A stretch of DNA of 24,819 nt from Merdicola sp963557785 (GTDB taxonomy: Bacteria > Bacillota > Clostridia > TANB77 > CAG-508). Where the stretch lies: positions 1 through 24,819 of the forward strand of contig CAUWBF010000016.1 in assembly GCA_963557785.1 (NCBI GenBank). The letters run 5' to 3'. Positions 1-7,674 of the stretch are shown here, piece after piece (position 1 is the first letter of the stretch; every line of letters starts with the position of its first letter). Position numbers and translations under genes: made by a program. The notes under the pieces were generated by a model, which searched no databases, was not told the DNA's origin, and saw only the letters and a program-made list of their open reading frames with translations.

Positions 1-368
1 ATACATTTGACCATAGAAAAGAAAAAACATTAGAAGGAAAATTTGATAAATTTTTCGATAACGCAACACATTATTTTACAAAAATAACTAATAAAGAATT
101 ATATACATACAGAAATATTATGGAATATGTAGATGGAGAATATGTAATTACAAATCCAATTACAGAACATAATATTAATGAAATGAGAATAAATATGGAC
201 GATAATGACATAGCAGATTTTGATAAATTTGTGGAAGATCATTGGGGAATTAAACCAAGAAATTTATTTGAAGATGAAGAAACCACTAATAGCAATGAAA
301 AAGAAAGAAAAGTATCAGAAGAAGTAAAACCAAAAAGAGGAAGAAAACCAAAAACAACTAAAGAATAA
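1..368 (+). CDS. C-terminal part of an unrecognised protein (5' end outside window)
   Basis: An open frame runs from the left edge (first full codon at base 3) to a TAA at 366-368, so the gene starts upstream. An internal ATG at 120 has no ribosome site, which supports reading it as a truncated longer protein. About 122 residues are visible. The first part is mixed and aromatic-rich. From about residue 90 it becomes a charged tail rich in Glu and Lys, ending in a basic KRGRKPK cluster that resembles an AT-hook core or a flexible nucleic-acid or membrane-binding tail. There is no membrane segment. I do not recognise the family. It sits just upstream of the secretion-like platform gene and may belong to that system, but a strong hairpin separates them. 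The function is unknown. Confidence 0.7.
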   Translation, partial: TFDHRKEKTLEGKFDKFFDNATHYFTKITNKELYTYRNIMEYVDGEYVITNPITEHNINEMRINMDDNDIADFDKFVEDHWGIKPRNLFEDEETTNSNEKERKVSEEVKPKRGRKPKTTKE

Positions 369-375
369 AGAAAAT

Positions 376-405
376 AAGGAATAACTAGTTCCTAGTTATT
401 CCTTT
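376..405 (+). terminator. Perfect 13-bp hairpin with weak U-tract
   Basis: AAGGAATAACTAG at 376-388 and its exact reverse complement at 392-404 are separated by a 3-base loop. Only three T residues follow (403-405), so termination is probably incomplete. It may act as an attenuator or as an mRNA-end stabiliser between the first gene and the platform gene, whose ribosome site lies at 416-423. Confidence 0.55.
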
Positions 406-433
406 AATAAAATATAGGAGGTGTAGACCTTAA

Positions 434-2509
434 ATGTCTAATGAAGTATTAATGTACATACTAATTGGTGTTGTAGCATTATTTGCTGTAATAGTTATTG
501 CATATCTTATGCTAGCAAAAAGAATGAAACATTCAGATATACAACAAATAAAAGAGTTAAGACAAGGAACAGAGAGAAATTCTTTTTCTTCAGAAATAAT
601 GTATCAAAAACTATATATAGCATATTCAAAAATACCATTATTGAAAAGATATTTATTAAAATTAAGAAGAAGATTAGAGATAATTAATATAGATGACGAA
701 TATTTAACAAGGTCACAAGCTTCTAAAATATTAACAAAAGCTGTAATTGTAATGTTATTTCTTACAGTAGGAATATTTATATTTGCAAGTAATAATACAC
801 TATTATTAGCAATTTTATTAATTTTTGAATTATTTATTGCTGATACAATAATAGATGGAATGGTAGACAAAATCGATAATAATTTGTTAAAGCAACAGAT
901 TAATTTCTTTAGTGAAATAAGACATGCATATCATGAATTTAATATGGTTGAAGAAGCAATATACCAAACAGCACAAGATGATGAACTTGAAGTATCAAGA
1001 CAGGCGAATAAAATATATGAAATATTAATTTCCGATGATCCAGAAACTGAATTAGAGAAATATTATGATATAGCTCCAAATAGTTACTTAAAAGAATTTG
1101 CAGGAGTATCATATTTAACAAAAGAATTTGGTGATAGAAAAGTAGATGGAGCATCTTTATACCTTAAAAATTTAAATAATATAACACAAGAAATGCAACT
1201 AGAAATATTAAAAAGAGATAAATTAGATTATGTTTTTCAAAGTTTATCTGTAATATCAGTAGTACCAATGTTATTCTTAGAAGTAATAAAAAACTGGGCT
1301 GTATCACAGTTTGCTTTTACAAAAAACTTCTACTATGGAAAACAAGGTATGATTGTTCAAATATTAATTTTAATACTTACATTTGTATGCTATACTTTAA
1401 CGAGAAAGTTAAAAGATAATGGTTCTGTAAATACAAACCCAAAAAATACAGAAAACCCTTGGCAAGCAAAATTATATAAAAAGAAACCAATTAAGAAATT
1501 TGTAGATTTATTTATACCAAAAGAAGGTACAAAAGAATATAGAACTACAAAAGAGCTATTAAAAAAAGCAGCATCATCATTAAAATTAGAATGGCTTTAT
1601 ATTAATAGAATAACTATGTGTATAGTAGTATTCTTTGTATCATTAGTACTATTTTTACAATTTCATAGAATTTCAATTGATTACATATATACAAATCCAA
1701 CAACAGATTATGATATATTAGGAGAAATGTCGGAATCTGATACAAAAAAAGCAATGGAATTAACAGAAATAGATAATGTATTCCTTGATAAATTTAGAGG
1801 AAATACCAAGACAACAGTAGATGATATAAAGAAAGCTATGAAATACTCAAAATATTATAAGGACGCAACAGACGAAGAATTGCAAACAGCAGCAGATAGA
1901 GTTTATAAAAAACTTCAAACAGTAAATAGCGAGTATATGAAATGGTTTGAACTTCTAATGGCAGTAGTATTTGCAATACTTGGATATATGGCACCAATGT
2001 TATTACTTAGATTCCAAGAAAGAATGAGACAGATGGAAATGGAAAACGAAGTTTTACAGTTCCAAACTATCATACTAATGCTTATGAAGATTGAAAGAGT
2101 AAATGTTGAAATAATTCTAGAATGGCTAGAAAGATATGCAAATATATTTAAAGAGCCAATAAGTAGATGTGTTAATAACTACGAAAGTGGTGCTTGGGAA
2201 GCGTTAGAAAAATTAAAAGAAGAAATAGCATTCCAACAAATGATACGTATAGTAGAAAGTTTACAAGCAGCTGTTGAGAAGATTCCTATAGCAGAAGCAT
2301 TTGATGAGTTGGATACAGAAAGATCATATCATCAAGAAAAGAGAAAAGAATCAAACGAAAGATTAATTTCTAGAAAAGGTATGATAGGAAAAGGTATTGG
2401 ATTTGCCCCAATGGTTGTACTATTTGTAGGATATTTAATTGTACCATTAGTATTTATAGGATTAACAAGTATGACAAGTTCATTCAGTACAATGAGTGCA
2501 ATGAAATAA
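434..2509 (+). CDS. Double T2SS-F/Tad-type membrane platform protein (TadB-TadC-like fusion)
   Basis: This 691-residue protein probably forms the inner-membrane platform of a type IV filament or Tad-like secretion system. Membrane segments are visible near residues 5-27, 103-135, 271-288 and 306-323 in the first half and 392-412, 505-527 and 657-680 in the second. Each half has a cytoplasmic helical stretch (about 150-265 and 530-650) with the look of a T2SSF domain. The second is the clearer one, with a long amphipathic run before a final hydrophobic hairpin. A basic, helical approach to the membrane (about 70-100 and 365-392) recurs in both halves, as expected from a tandem duplication or a TadB+TadC fusion. 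GspF proteins also hold two F domains but are near 400 residues. The start has an AGGAGGTG site at 416-423. It is followed at 24 bases by the pilin-like genes. No ATPase is visible in the window. The family call is from pattern, not a search. Confidence 0.7.
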   Translation: MSNEVLMYILIGVVALFAVIVIAYLMLAKRMKHSDIQQIKELRQGTERNSFSSEIMYQKLYIAYSKIPLLKRYLLKLRRRLEIINIDDEYLTRSQASKILTKAVIVMLFLTVGIFIFASNNTLLLAILLIFELFIADTIIDGMVDKIDNNLLKQQINFFSEIRHAYHEFNMVEEAIYQTAQDDELEVSRQANKIYEILISDDPETELEKYYDIAPNSYLKEFAGVSYLTKEFGDRKVDGASLYLKNLNNITQEMQLEILKRDKLDYVFQSLSVISVVPMLFLEVIKNWAVSQFAFTKNFYYGKQGMIVQILILILTFVCYTLTRKLKDNGSVNTNPKNTENPWQAKLYKKKPIKKFVDLFIPKEGTKEYRTTKELLKKAASSLKLEWLYINRITMCIVVFFVSLVLFLQFHRISIDYIYTNPTTDYDILGEMSESDTKKAMELTEIDNVFLDKFRGNTKTTVDDIKKAMKYSKYYKDATDEELQTAADRVYKKLQTVNSEYMKWFELLMAVVFAILGYMAPMLLLRFQERMRQMEMENEVLQFQTIILMLMKIERVNVEIILEWLERYANIFKEPISRCVNNYESGAWEALEKLKEEIAFQQMIRIVESLQAAVEKIPIAEAFDELDTERSYHQEKRKESNERLISRKGMIGKGIGFAPMVVLFVGYLIVPLVFIGLTSMTSSFSTMSAMK

Positions 2510-2533
2510 ACAAATAAACATGGAGGAAAATAA

Positions 2534-3211
2534 ATGGAAAATGCATCAAAAGCATTATTAATTGCAGGTTCAATATTAATTTCACTTGTTATTATAGGCG
2601 CTTTAATCTTTATGTTTAGAAATATTACAGGTTATCAAAAAATAGCAGGTACAGTAACAGAAGAACAACAAATAGCTAATTTTAATAAAGAGTATACATC
2701 TTTTGAAAAAGATTTATATGGTAGTGAATTATTGTCACTTATAAATAAAGCAGTGGATTACAATACAAAAAATACAGCAGATGGATACACACCAATTACT
2801 ATAACTTTAAAAATATCTAAAGGAACAGGCAATAATAACGCTAGTAGTTTAGTAAAGTCTGGAACATATTCAATAAATAGTAAAAGCTCTAATATAGTGT
2901 CTAGTAATTTATTAACTGAGATTGAAAATATAAAGAAAAAGTATAATGGTGATAAATATTTACAAAGATTAGTTTCTCTAAACAATAGTGGTAAAACAAG
3001 TGAGATAGAAACAATAGTAAAAAATATAAATTCATCATATACATATGCAAATTGTAAAAGTGATATTGAAAAATATACAGAATACATGGAATTTAAAAGA
3101 AAAAAATTTGCATTTAAACAAACTATTTTTGATGGAGAACAAGCAGGAGCATCAATAAGTACAACTAATGGTAGAATTATAGAAATGAAATATGAAGAAA
3201 TAATAAACTAA
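2534..3211 (+). CDS. Pilin-like small protein 1 (MENASKAL family)
   Basis: A 225-residue protein that begins MENASKALLIAG and goes straight into a hydrophobic helix (about residues 7-28), followed by a soluble region. There is no N-terminal leader or prepilin cleavage motif, and Glu is at position 2. A motif around residues 55-75 (KEYxxFEKDLYGSELLSLINK) recurs in the products starting at 3231 and 3767 and more loosely in the one at 4313. The C-terminus ends with a hydrophobic/Gly pattern (TTNGRIIEMKY) that also aligns with those genes. I infer a filament subunit or minor pilin anchored by its first helix. It is the first small gene after the platform protein, with a GGAGG site at 2522-2526. 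It is the longest of the four paralogues. Function is inferred from context only. Confidence 0.6.
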   Translation: MENASKALLIAGSILISLVIIGALIFMFRNITGYQKIAGTVTEEQQIANFNKEYTSFEKDLYGSELLSLINKAVDYNTKNTADGYTPITITLKISKGTGNNNASSLVKSGTYSINSKSSNIVSSNLLTEIENIKKKYNGDKYLQRLVSLNNSGKTSEIETIVKNINSSYTYANCKSDIEKYTEYMEFKRKKFAFKQTIFDGEQAGASISTTNGRIIEMKYEEIIN

Positions 3212-3230
3212 ATTTAAGGAGGTGTACCAA

Positions 3231-3680
3231 ATGGAAAATGCATCTAAAGCCCTACTTATGGCTGCGAGCGTTCTAATCGCAATGATGGTAATTGGGATTG
3301 GAACATATGTATTTAATATGTTTGGTACATTTGCAAAAGATAGAGAAGAAGAATTATATGATCACCAAATATCTGAATTTAATTCTCAATTTACCAAATA
3401 TGAAACAATGGAAGATATTAACATACATGATATAATTTCACTTGCAAATTATGCAAAAGATTATAACGAATCAAATGGAATAACAAATACTTCTGATCAA
3501 GTCTATATAGACGTAAACATTCAATCCAAAAGATATAATTTGGAAAATGCTGGTACAAATGAAAAAAACACTCTAATACAGGAAGCGATAACTAATAAGT
3601 ATAAGTATGAATTAGTAAGTATAACATACAATCAAGCTACTGGTAGAGTAAATGGGATAACTTTTAAGAAAAAAAATTAG
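3231..3680 (+). CDS. Pilin-like small protein 2 (MENASKAL family)
   Basis: A 149-residue paralogue of the preceding protein, starting MENASKALLMAASVLIAM. The start at 3231 is chosen because AAGGAGGTG (3215-3223) lies 7 bases upstream; an in-frame GTG at 3222 is part of that ribosome site. One N-terminal hydrophobic helix (about 6-28) is followed by a charged linker and a soluble domain. It shares with its neighbours the block FNSQFTKYE...IISLANYAKDYN and a C-terminal ITYNQATGRVNGITFKK stretch. No cysteines and no leader peptide are present. Probably a structural subunit of the same membrane or filament assembly. The gap to the gene before is only 19 bases, so the two are co-transcribed. Confidence 0.6.
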   Translation: MENASKALLMAASVLIAMMVIGIGTYVFNMFGTFAKDREEELYDHQISEFNSQFTKYETMEDINIHDIISLANYAKDYNESNGITNTSDQVYIDVNIQSKRYNLENAGTNEKNTLIQEAITNKYKYELVSITYNQATGRVNGITFKKKN

Positions 3681-3690
3681 TGAGATATAC

Positions 3691-3737
3691 TTTTCAACAT
3701 TTTTTTACAGAAATTGTGTTTACAAAAATGTTGAAAA
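3691..3737. repeat. 14-bp perfect inverted repeat overlapping a promoter
   Basis: TTTTCAACATTTTT at 3691-3704 is exactly complementary to AAAAATGTTGAAAA at 3724-3737, with 19 bases between. No T-run follows the right arm, so it is not a normal rightward terminator. The right arm fills most of the spacer of the promoter at 3719-3747, which suits an operator or an RNA hairpin that ends or protects the upstream transcript. Confidence 0.6.
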
Positions 3738-3747
3738 CAGTTATAAT
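3719..3747 (+). promoter_or_regulatory. Sigma-A-type promoter for the gene at 3767
   Basis: TTTACA (3719-3724), a 17-base spacer and TATAAT (3742-3747) make a near-consensus vegetative promoter. It would start transcription near 3754, a few bases before the ATG at 3767, which implies a very short leader. The actual start site is not known. Confidence 0.6.
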
Positions 3748-3766
3748 ATAAGAAGGAAAGTATTTT

Positions 3767-4201
3767 ATGAAAAAAGCAATAATAGTAATTTTAGTACTTA
3801 TTTTTTGCATATTAATATCTTTTTCATGCGCGTATAATACATATAAGTCTCAGGAAAATAATCTTAAACAATTTAACAGTGAATATGAATATTATTATAA
3901 CAGAGAAATATATGGAGCTGAACTTGCAACAATTATAAATAAAATTATGAACAATAACTCAAAATATAATATTTTAAAAGATGAAAAAGGTAATTATATA
4001 GAAAATGAAGAAAGTTCCATAAAGATGGATATATACATTATAGATTCAGACACAACATATTCAATAGAAAAAATATATTCATTAGGAACAGAAAGATTTG
4101 TTCAAAACTTTAATTCAGCAAAATTTAAATGTACAAAAATAGAATATCATGATAAAAGCAAGAAAGTTAAATATTTATATTTTGAACAAACATCAAACTA
4201 G
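3767..4201 (+). CDS. Diverged pilin-like paralogue with a different N-terminus
   Basis: A 144-residue protein starting MKKAIIVILVLIFCILISF, i.e. a basic N-terminus and a hydrophobic helix (about 4-22), in place of the MENASKAL start of its neighbours. The rest still matches the family: FNSEYEYYYNREIYGAELAT followed by IINKIMNNN parallels the FEKDLYGSELLSLINK block of the product at 2534, and the C-terminus ends in a beta-like IEYHDKSKKVKYLYF stretch. Cys21 sits at the end of the helix, but the residues before it do not make a good lipobox. It could be an anchored minor subunit, or a Sec-exported form if the helix is cleaved. It has its own promoter and inverted repeat upstream and an AGAAGGAAAG ribosome site at 3751-3760. 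Function unknown. Confidence 0.6.
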   Translation: MKKAIIVILVLIFCILISFSCAYNTYKSQENNLKQFNSEYEYYYNREIYGAELATIINKIMNNNSKYNILKDEKGNYIENEESSIKMDIYIIDSDTTYSIEKIYSLGTERFVQNFNSAKFKCTKIEYHDKSKKVKYLYFEQTSN

Positions 4202-4312
4202 TTATTAATTTTTTTGGGCAAACCAAAATTAATATATCAGAATAATACAAAAGAAAAGGTATTATCTCTGAAAAAAAAATATAAAAATATTTATTTTAAG
4301 GAGGAAAAATTT

Positions 4313-4750
4313 ATGGAGAACGCATCAAAAGCATTAATTATAGCAGGTGCAATTTTATTATCAATATTAATTATAGGAATAGGAGTTTACATTTACAATA
4401 ATGCCGCACGAACAATCAAGAAAGCTAATATGAGTTCACAAGAAATTCAACAATACAATGAACCATTCGAAACATATGGTGGTGTAACTGTTTCAGGAAC
4501 ACAAGCAATGGCTTTATGTGATAATGTAAAAACACATAATTTAGGTAATAAAACAGACTTAACAAAACAAATAGAAGTAACAACAAATGACTATACAAGT
4601 AACTCTACTGCAAATGCAGAAGATACAGACTTTACATCATCAGCAACAACTGTAAAAAATACTTTAAGAGCAGGATATACATATAAAGTAACTTTTGCTT
4701 ATGATTCTACATCAGGATTTATAACAAAAGTTGGAATTAAAAAGAATTAA
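4313..4750 (+). CDS. Pilin-like small protein 4 (MENASKAL family)
   Basis: A 145-residue protein starting MENASKALIIAGAILLSI, with a single N-terminal helix (about 7-28). It is almost identical over its first 12 residues to the products at 2534 and 3231. The start at 4313 is set by AAGGAGG at 4298-4304; an upstream in-frame TTG at 4214 has no ribosome site and would spoil the shared N-terminus. After the helix come a short basic linker, a Ser/Thr/Asn-rich soluble region typical of exposed surface domains, and a C-terminal VTFAYDSTSGFITKVGIKK that matches the product at 3231. The 111 bases before it hold no gene I can support. Likely a subunit of the same assembly. Confidence 0.6.
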   Translation: MENASKALIIAGAILLSILIIGIGVYIYNNAARTIKKANMSSQEIQQYNEPFETYGGVTVSGTQAMALCDNVKTHNLGNKTDLTKQIEVTTNDYTSNSTANAEDTDFTSSATTVKNTLRAGYTYKVTFAYDSTSGFITKVGIKKN

Positions 4751-4778
4751 TACTGGATTTTAGGAAGGAAAATGAATT

Positions 4779-5345
4779 ATGGAAAATGCTGCAGATGCAT
4801 TAAAAATGGCTGCATTTGTACTACTTTTTGTAGGAGCATTATCTATAGCCATGATTACATTAAGCAAAGCAAGAGCTGTTTCGCAAACAATATTATATCG
4901 TCAAGATGATAGAAACAGTTATGCTTATGTAGATGAAAGTGATTATATTGAATCAGCTGCAAAATACAAAACAGATAGAATAGTAACATTAGATACAATA
5001 TTACCAACATTATATAGATACTATAAAGAAAACTATAGAGTGGAATTTTATAAAGCAGATGGTACTCCTCTAGGATTATATACTCCTAGAGGAACATTAC
5101 AAAAGACAAATGCTTTAGATATTGATGATGAAATGCAAAATAACGAATATTGGCAAGGAAGTCCACAAGCTACGAAGGAACATTTAGATAAAATAGTAAA
5201 AGAAGTTTTGTATATGTCATATAGTAATTCAAAATTTAAAGAGGAATTAGGAATAGAAGAAATATCTAATGCCTCTGGTAGTGAATTATTAGAAGATATA
5301 AATAAACAAACAAAAAGAACAATAAAATATACACAAATACCATAA
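4779..5345 (+). CDS. Pilin-like small protein 5 (MENAADAL N-terminus)
   Basis: A 188-residue protein starting MENAADALKMAAFVLLFVGA, with a hydrophobic helix at about 9-28 and then a mostly charged, Tyr-rich soluble domain. The first residues match the neighbouring MENASKAL genes, but the soluble part does not share the FEKDLYGSEL block, so it is a more distant member or a separate subunit type built on the same N-terminal helix. It contains the segment YKADGTPLGLYTPRG and no cysteines. Its ribosome site AGGAAGG (4762-4768) is 10 bases upstream and it lies 28 bases after the preceding gene. Probably a minor subunit of the same structure; function unknown. Confidence 0.6.
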   Translation: MENAADALKMAAFVLLFVGALSIAMITLSKARAVSQTILYRQDDRNSYAYVDESDYIESAAKYKTDRIVTLDTILPTLYRYYKENYRVEFYKADGTPLGLYTPRGTLQKTNALDIDDEMQNNEYWQGSPQATKEHLDKIVKEVLYMSYSNSKFKEELGIEEISNASGSELLEDINKQTKRTIKYTQIP

Positions 5346-5369
5346 AGGAATCTAAAAGGAGGAGATAAA

Positions 5370-5912
5370 ATGGGCGATAGTTTAATGACAATAGTCGCAA
5401 TTGTTTTAGCAGCAGTATTAATGTTTGTATTTCCACTAATGTCTGTTTCTGATAGAAGCGATGATATATCACAATTATCAGTACAAAATACAACAGTAGA
5501 ATATGTAGATAATATAAGATCAACAGGTAAGTTATCTTTAGAAGACTATACAAAGTTTGTAGAAACATTAGCAGCAACAGGAAATTCATATGATGTAGAA
5601 CTAGAATTAAAAGTATTAGATGAAAATCCTGGTAAAAAAGCAGCTCAAACAGATGTAGAGAAAATAGGAGAAAATGTATATTATACAATGTATACAACTC
5701 AAATAATGGAACAAATAAATCCAAATGCAACTCAATATCCAAATGGTAGAACATTACTTCTAAAAGAAGGAGATATAATATCTGTTAGTGTAAAAAACAC
5801 AAATACAACAATAGCACAATTATTAAGAAATGCTTTTTATAAAGTAACAGGAAATGATACATATCAAATAAATGCATCACATGGTGGAATCGTTACAGTA
5901 AACGGTAAATAA
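5370..5912 (+). CDS. Single-pass membrane protein of the pilin-like cluster
   Basis: A 180-residue protein starting MGDSLMTIVAIVLAAVLMFVF, a hydrophobic helix from about residue 5 to 24, then Asp/Ser and an extracytoplasmic-looking domain. The start has a strong AAAAGGAGG site at 5354-5362. The soluble region includes a stretch around residues 60-80 (TGNSYDVELELKVLDENPG) and a C-terminal Gly-rich GGIVTVNGK. It lacks the MENA start but has the same layout as its neighbours: a short cytoplasmic tip, one helix and a small outside domain. It is the last gene before an intrinsic terminator and lies 24 bases after the preceding gene. I do not recognise a named family; a minor-pilin or TadE-like role is inferred from context. 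Confidence 0.6.
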   Translation: MGDSLMTIVAIVLAAVLMFVFPLMSVSDRSDDISQLSVQNTTVEYVDNIRSTGKLSLEDYTKFVETLAATGNSYDVELELKVLDENPGKKAAQTDVEKIGENVYYTMYTTQIMEQINPNATQYPNGRTLLLKEGDIISVSVKNTNTTIAQLLRNAFYKVTGNDTYQINASHGGIVTVNGK

Positions 5913-5933
5913 TTGATTAATCATAAAAATAAG

Positions 5934-5967
5934 ATGGCGACAATTTTACATCATGTCGTCATTTTTT
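5934..5967 (+). terminator. Intrinsic terminator inside the pilin-like cluster
   Basis: ATGGCGACA (5934-5942) pairs with TGTCGTCAT (5954-5962), nine pairs including one G-U, followed by six T residues (5962-5967). No clear promoter lies between it and the next gene at 6002, so that gene is probably expressed by read-through at a reduced level. Confidence 0.75.
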
Positions 5968-6001
5968 GTTTAATATTACAAAAGAAAGGATAAAATATAT
6001 T

Positions 6002-7624
6002 ATGAAAATGCAAAGTTTGGCTGTAATATTTGCTATAATAATAATACCTATAACAATAGTTGTATCTATATATATAAATACACAAGTAGATACTTTAACG
6101 CTACAAACTTCATATGATACAAAATTGAATAATGCAACCTATGATGCAGTAAAAGCTTTCCAATTAAATGAAACGAACAGTAATACTCAAAACATTGCAA
6201 CAGAAAAAATAAGAGATATAGAAGCTTCTGTACAGACTTTTTATAATTCATTAGCGATGTCTTTAAATCTAGGTGCTTTTGGCGAAGAACAATTAAGTCC
6301 GTATATCCCAGCATTAGTATATACGCTATATGATGGATATTATATATATGCACCATTCAATAATATTAATGCCAAAAACTCAATAACAGGTGCAACAGAG
6401 CCAAAATACGAAAATGGAGTAAAACCATATGTATATTATTCTGCGAGATATCATAAAGGGAATATAGATATAACAGTAAATTATACATTAGATAATTATG
6501 TTACAATATATGGATATAATGCTTCTGGAGAGTACATAACGAAATCAGGATACTTAATTAATCCAAATGATGTTACAAATATAACTAGCTCATCACTAAT
6601 GTATAAAGGAATTAAGATTGAAAATGAAACCTTAAAAGAAATAAATTCAGAAACATATGCAAGTAAAAACTATGTTACATATGTATACAAAGATACAGAA
6701 AATAACCAAAGAGAAAAAATATATTATGATGGAAGTAAATGGTATAGAATATCGTTAGATAAAAAAAGAATAGATTTAAAACCAGCAGATTATCCTAGTA
6801 TAGCTCAAGATAATAGTGCATACTTATATTACAAAGAAGCAGCAGAGTTTAGTAATTGGGTAAAAAACAATTTTGGAACAATAACTTTAAATGATGCTGT
6901 TGGGGAAAAATCAAATCAAAATCAAGATAAAAATATATACTACATAAGTACAGAAAAGTTAAATGATAAAATTTTTTATTTAGACTCAAATAATGATCCA
7001 GAAAATGAAAAGTCAGTTTTTAATGATCATAGAAGAAATGTTATTAAATATGCTATTCAAACTAATTTAACAGCTGCAATAGCAGGATACAATACAATTT
7101 CGCAGGTAAATGACACAACTTACAATTTTAAAATGCCGATACTTACAGAAGAAGATTGGGATAAGGTATTAAATAATGTAAGCGTAATATCATTTATGCA
7201 AGGATTTCCTATAAAGAATAAATATTATAATGGTTATAGCATTGTTACAAATAATAAAAATAGAGAATTTATAGATTCAGACTTTATATATTTTTCATCA
7301 GACGGAAGTTCTCAATATCATAGTGTATATGATAGCAGTGCTTTATCAGGATTAACTAATATTGTAGGATATAGAAATCTAGATTTCAATAGAAAAAAAG
7401 TTTCAAATTTAGATAATACAACGCAATACTATTATCCACAATGGAAAGAATCTTGTTATAACTGTGTAGTAACATCTTCTGTAAGAAATACAGAAAAAAC
7501 ATTTTTTGAATATATGAAAGAATTAACAAATGGAACAGCAGAACAGAAAAATATAGCAAAAGCATATTATACAGCAATAGGAAGAGAAAGATACAATAGT
7601 TATAAATCAAATAAATTATATTAA
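6002..7624 (+). CDS. Large single-anchor surface protein of the pilin-like cluster (TadE/TadG-like position)
   Basis: A 540-residue protein starting MKMQSLAVIFAIIIIPITIV: one N-terminal hydrophobic helix (about 5-25) and then a long extracytoplasmic domain. Right after the helix comes LQTSYDTKLNNATYDAVKAF (about 35-56), a helical Asn/Thr/Ala-rich run like the region after the anchor in Tad pseudopilins. The middle is rich in Tyr, Asn, Ser and Asp, typical of surface proteins. A CYNC pair (Cys485, Cys488) near the C-terminus could form a disulphide or bind metal. The start at 6002 fits the AAAGAAAGGA site near 5981-5990; an in-frame TTG at 5966 lies in the terminator T-run. I infer a large minor subunit or tip protein; family recognition is weak. 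Confidence 0.6.
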   Translation: MKMQSLAVIFAIIIIPITIVVSIYINTQVDTLTLQTSYDTKLNNATYDAVKAFQLNETNSNTQNIATEKIRDIEASVQTFYNSLAMSLNLGAFGEEQLSPYIPALVYTLYDGYYIYAPFNNINAKNSITGATEPKYENGVKPYVYYSARYHKGNIDITVNYTLDNYVTIYGYNASGEYITKSGYLINPNDVTNITSSSLMYKGIKIENETLKEINSETYASKNYVTYVYKDTENNQREKIYYDGSKWYRISLDKKRIDLKPADYPSIAQDNSAYLYYKEAAEFSNWVKNNFGTITLNDAVGEKSNQNQDKNIYYISTEKLNDKIFYLDSNNDPENEKSVFNDHRRNVIKYAIQTNLTAAIAGYNTISQVNDTTYNFKMPILTEEDWDKVLNNVSVISFMQGFPIKNKYYNGYSIVTNNKNREFIDSDFIYFSSDGSSQYHSVYDSSALSGLTNIVGYRNLDFNRKKVSNLDNTTQYYYPQWKESCYNCVVTSSVRNTEKTFFEYMKELTNGTAEQKNIAKAYYTAIGRERYNSYKSNKLY

Positions 7625-7674
7625 AAAAGAAAAAAATGGAAATTATTCAAAATTAAATAAGTTTAAAAATTATC

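Noticed and set aside
3222..3224. GTG start for the second MENASKAL gene, and similar upstream TTG/GTG starts at 4214, 5966, 7698, 10545 and 22556
   Set aside because: These fall within ribosome sites, terminators or promoters, and the downstream ATG has correct spacing and family-consistent N-termini.
3767..3832. Lipoprotein signal at Cys21 of the product at 3767
   Set aside because: The residues before the Cys (ISFS) do not fit the L-x-[AGS]-C lipobox at -3.
4202..4312. Weak TTAATTTT/AAAATTAA pairing as a terminator
   Set aside because: The stem has unpaired bases, the T-run is in the left arm, and no U-tract follows.
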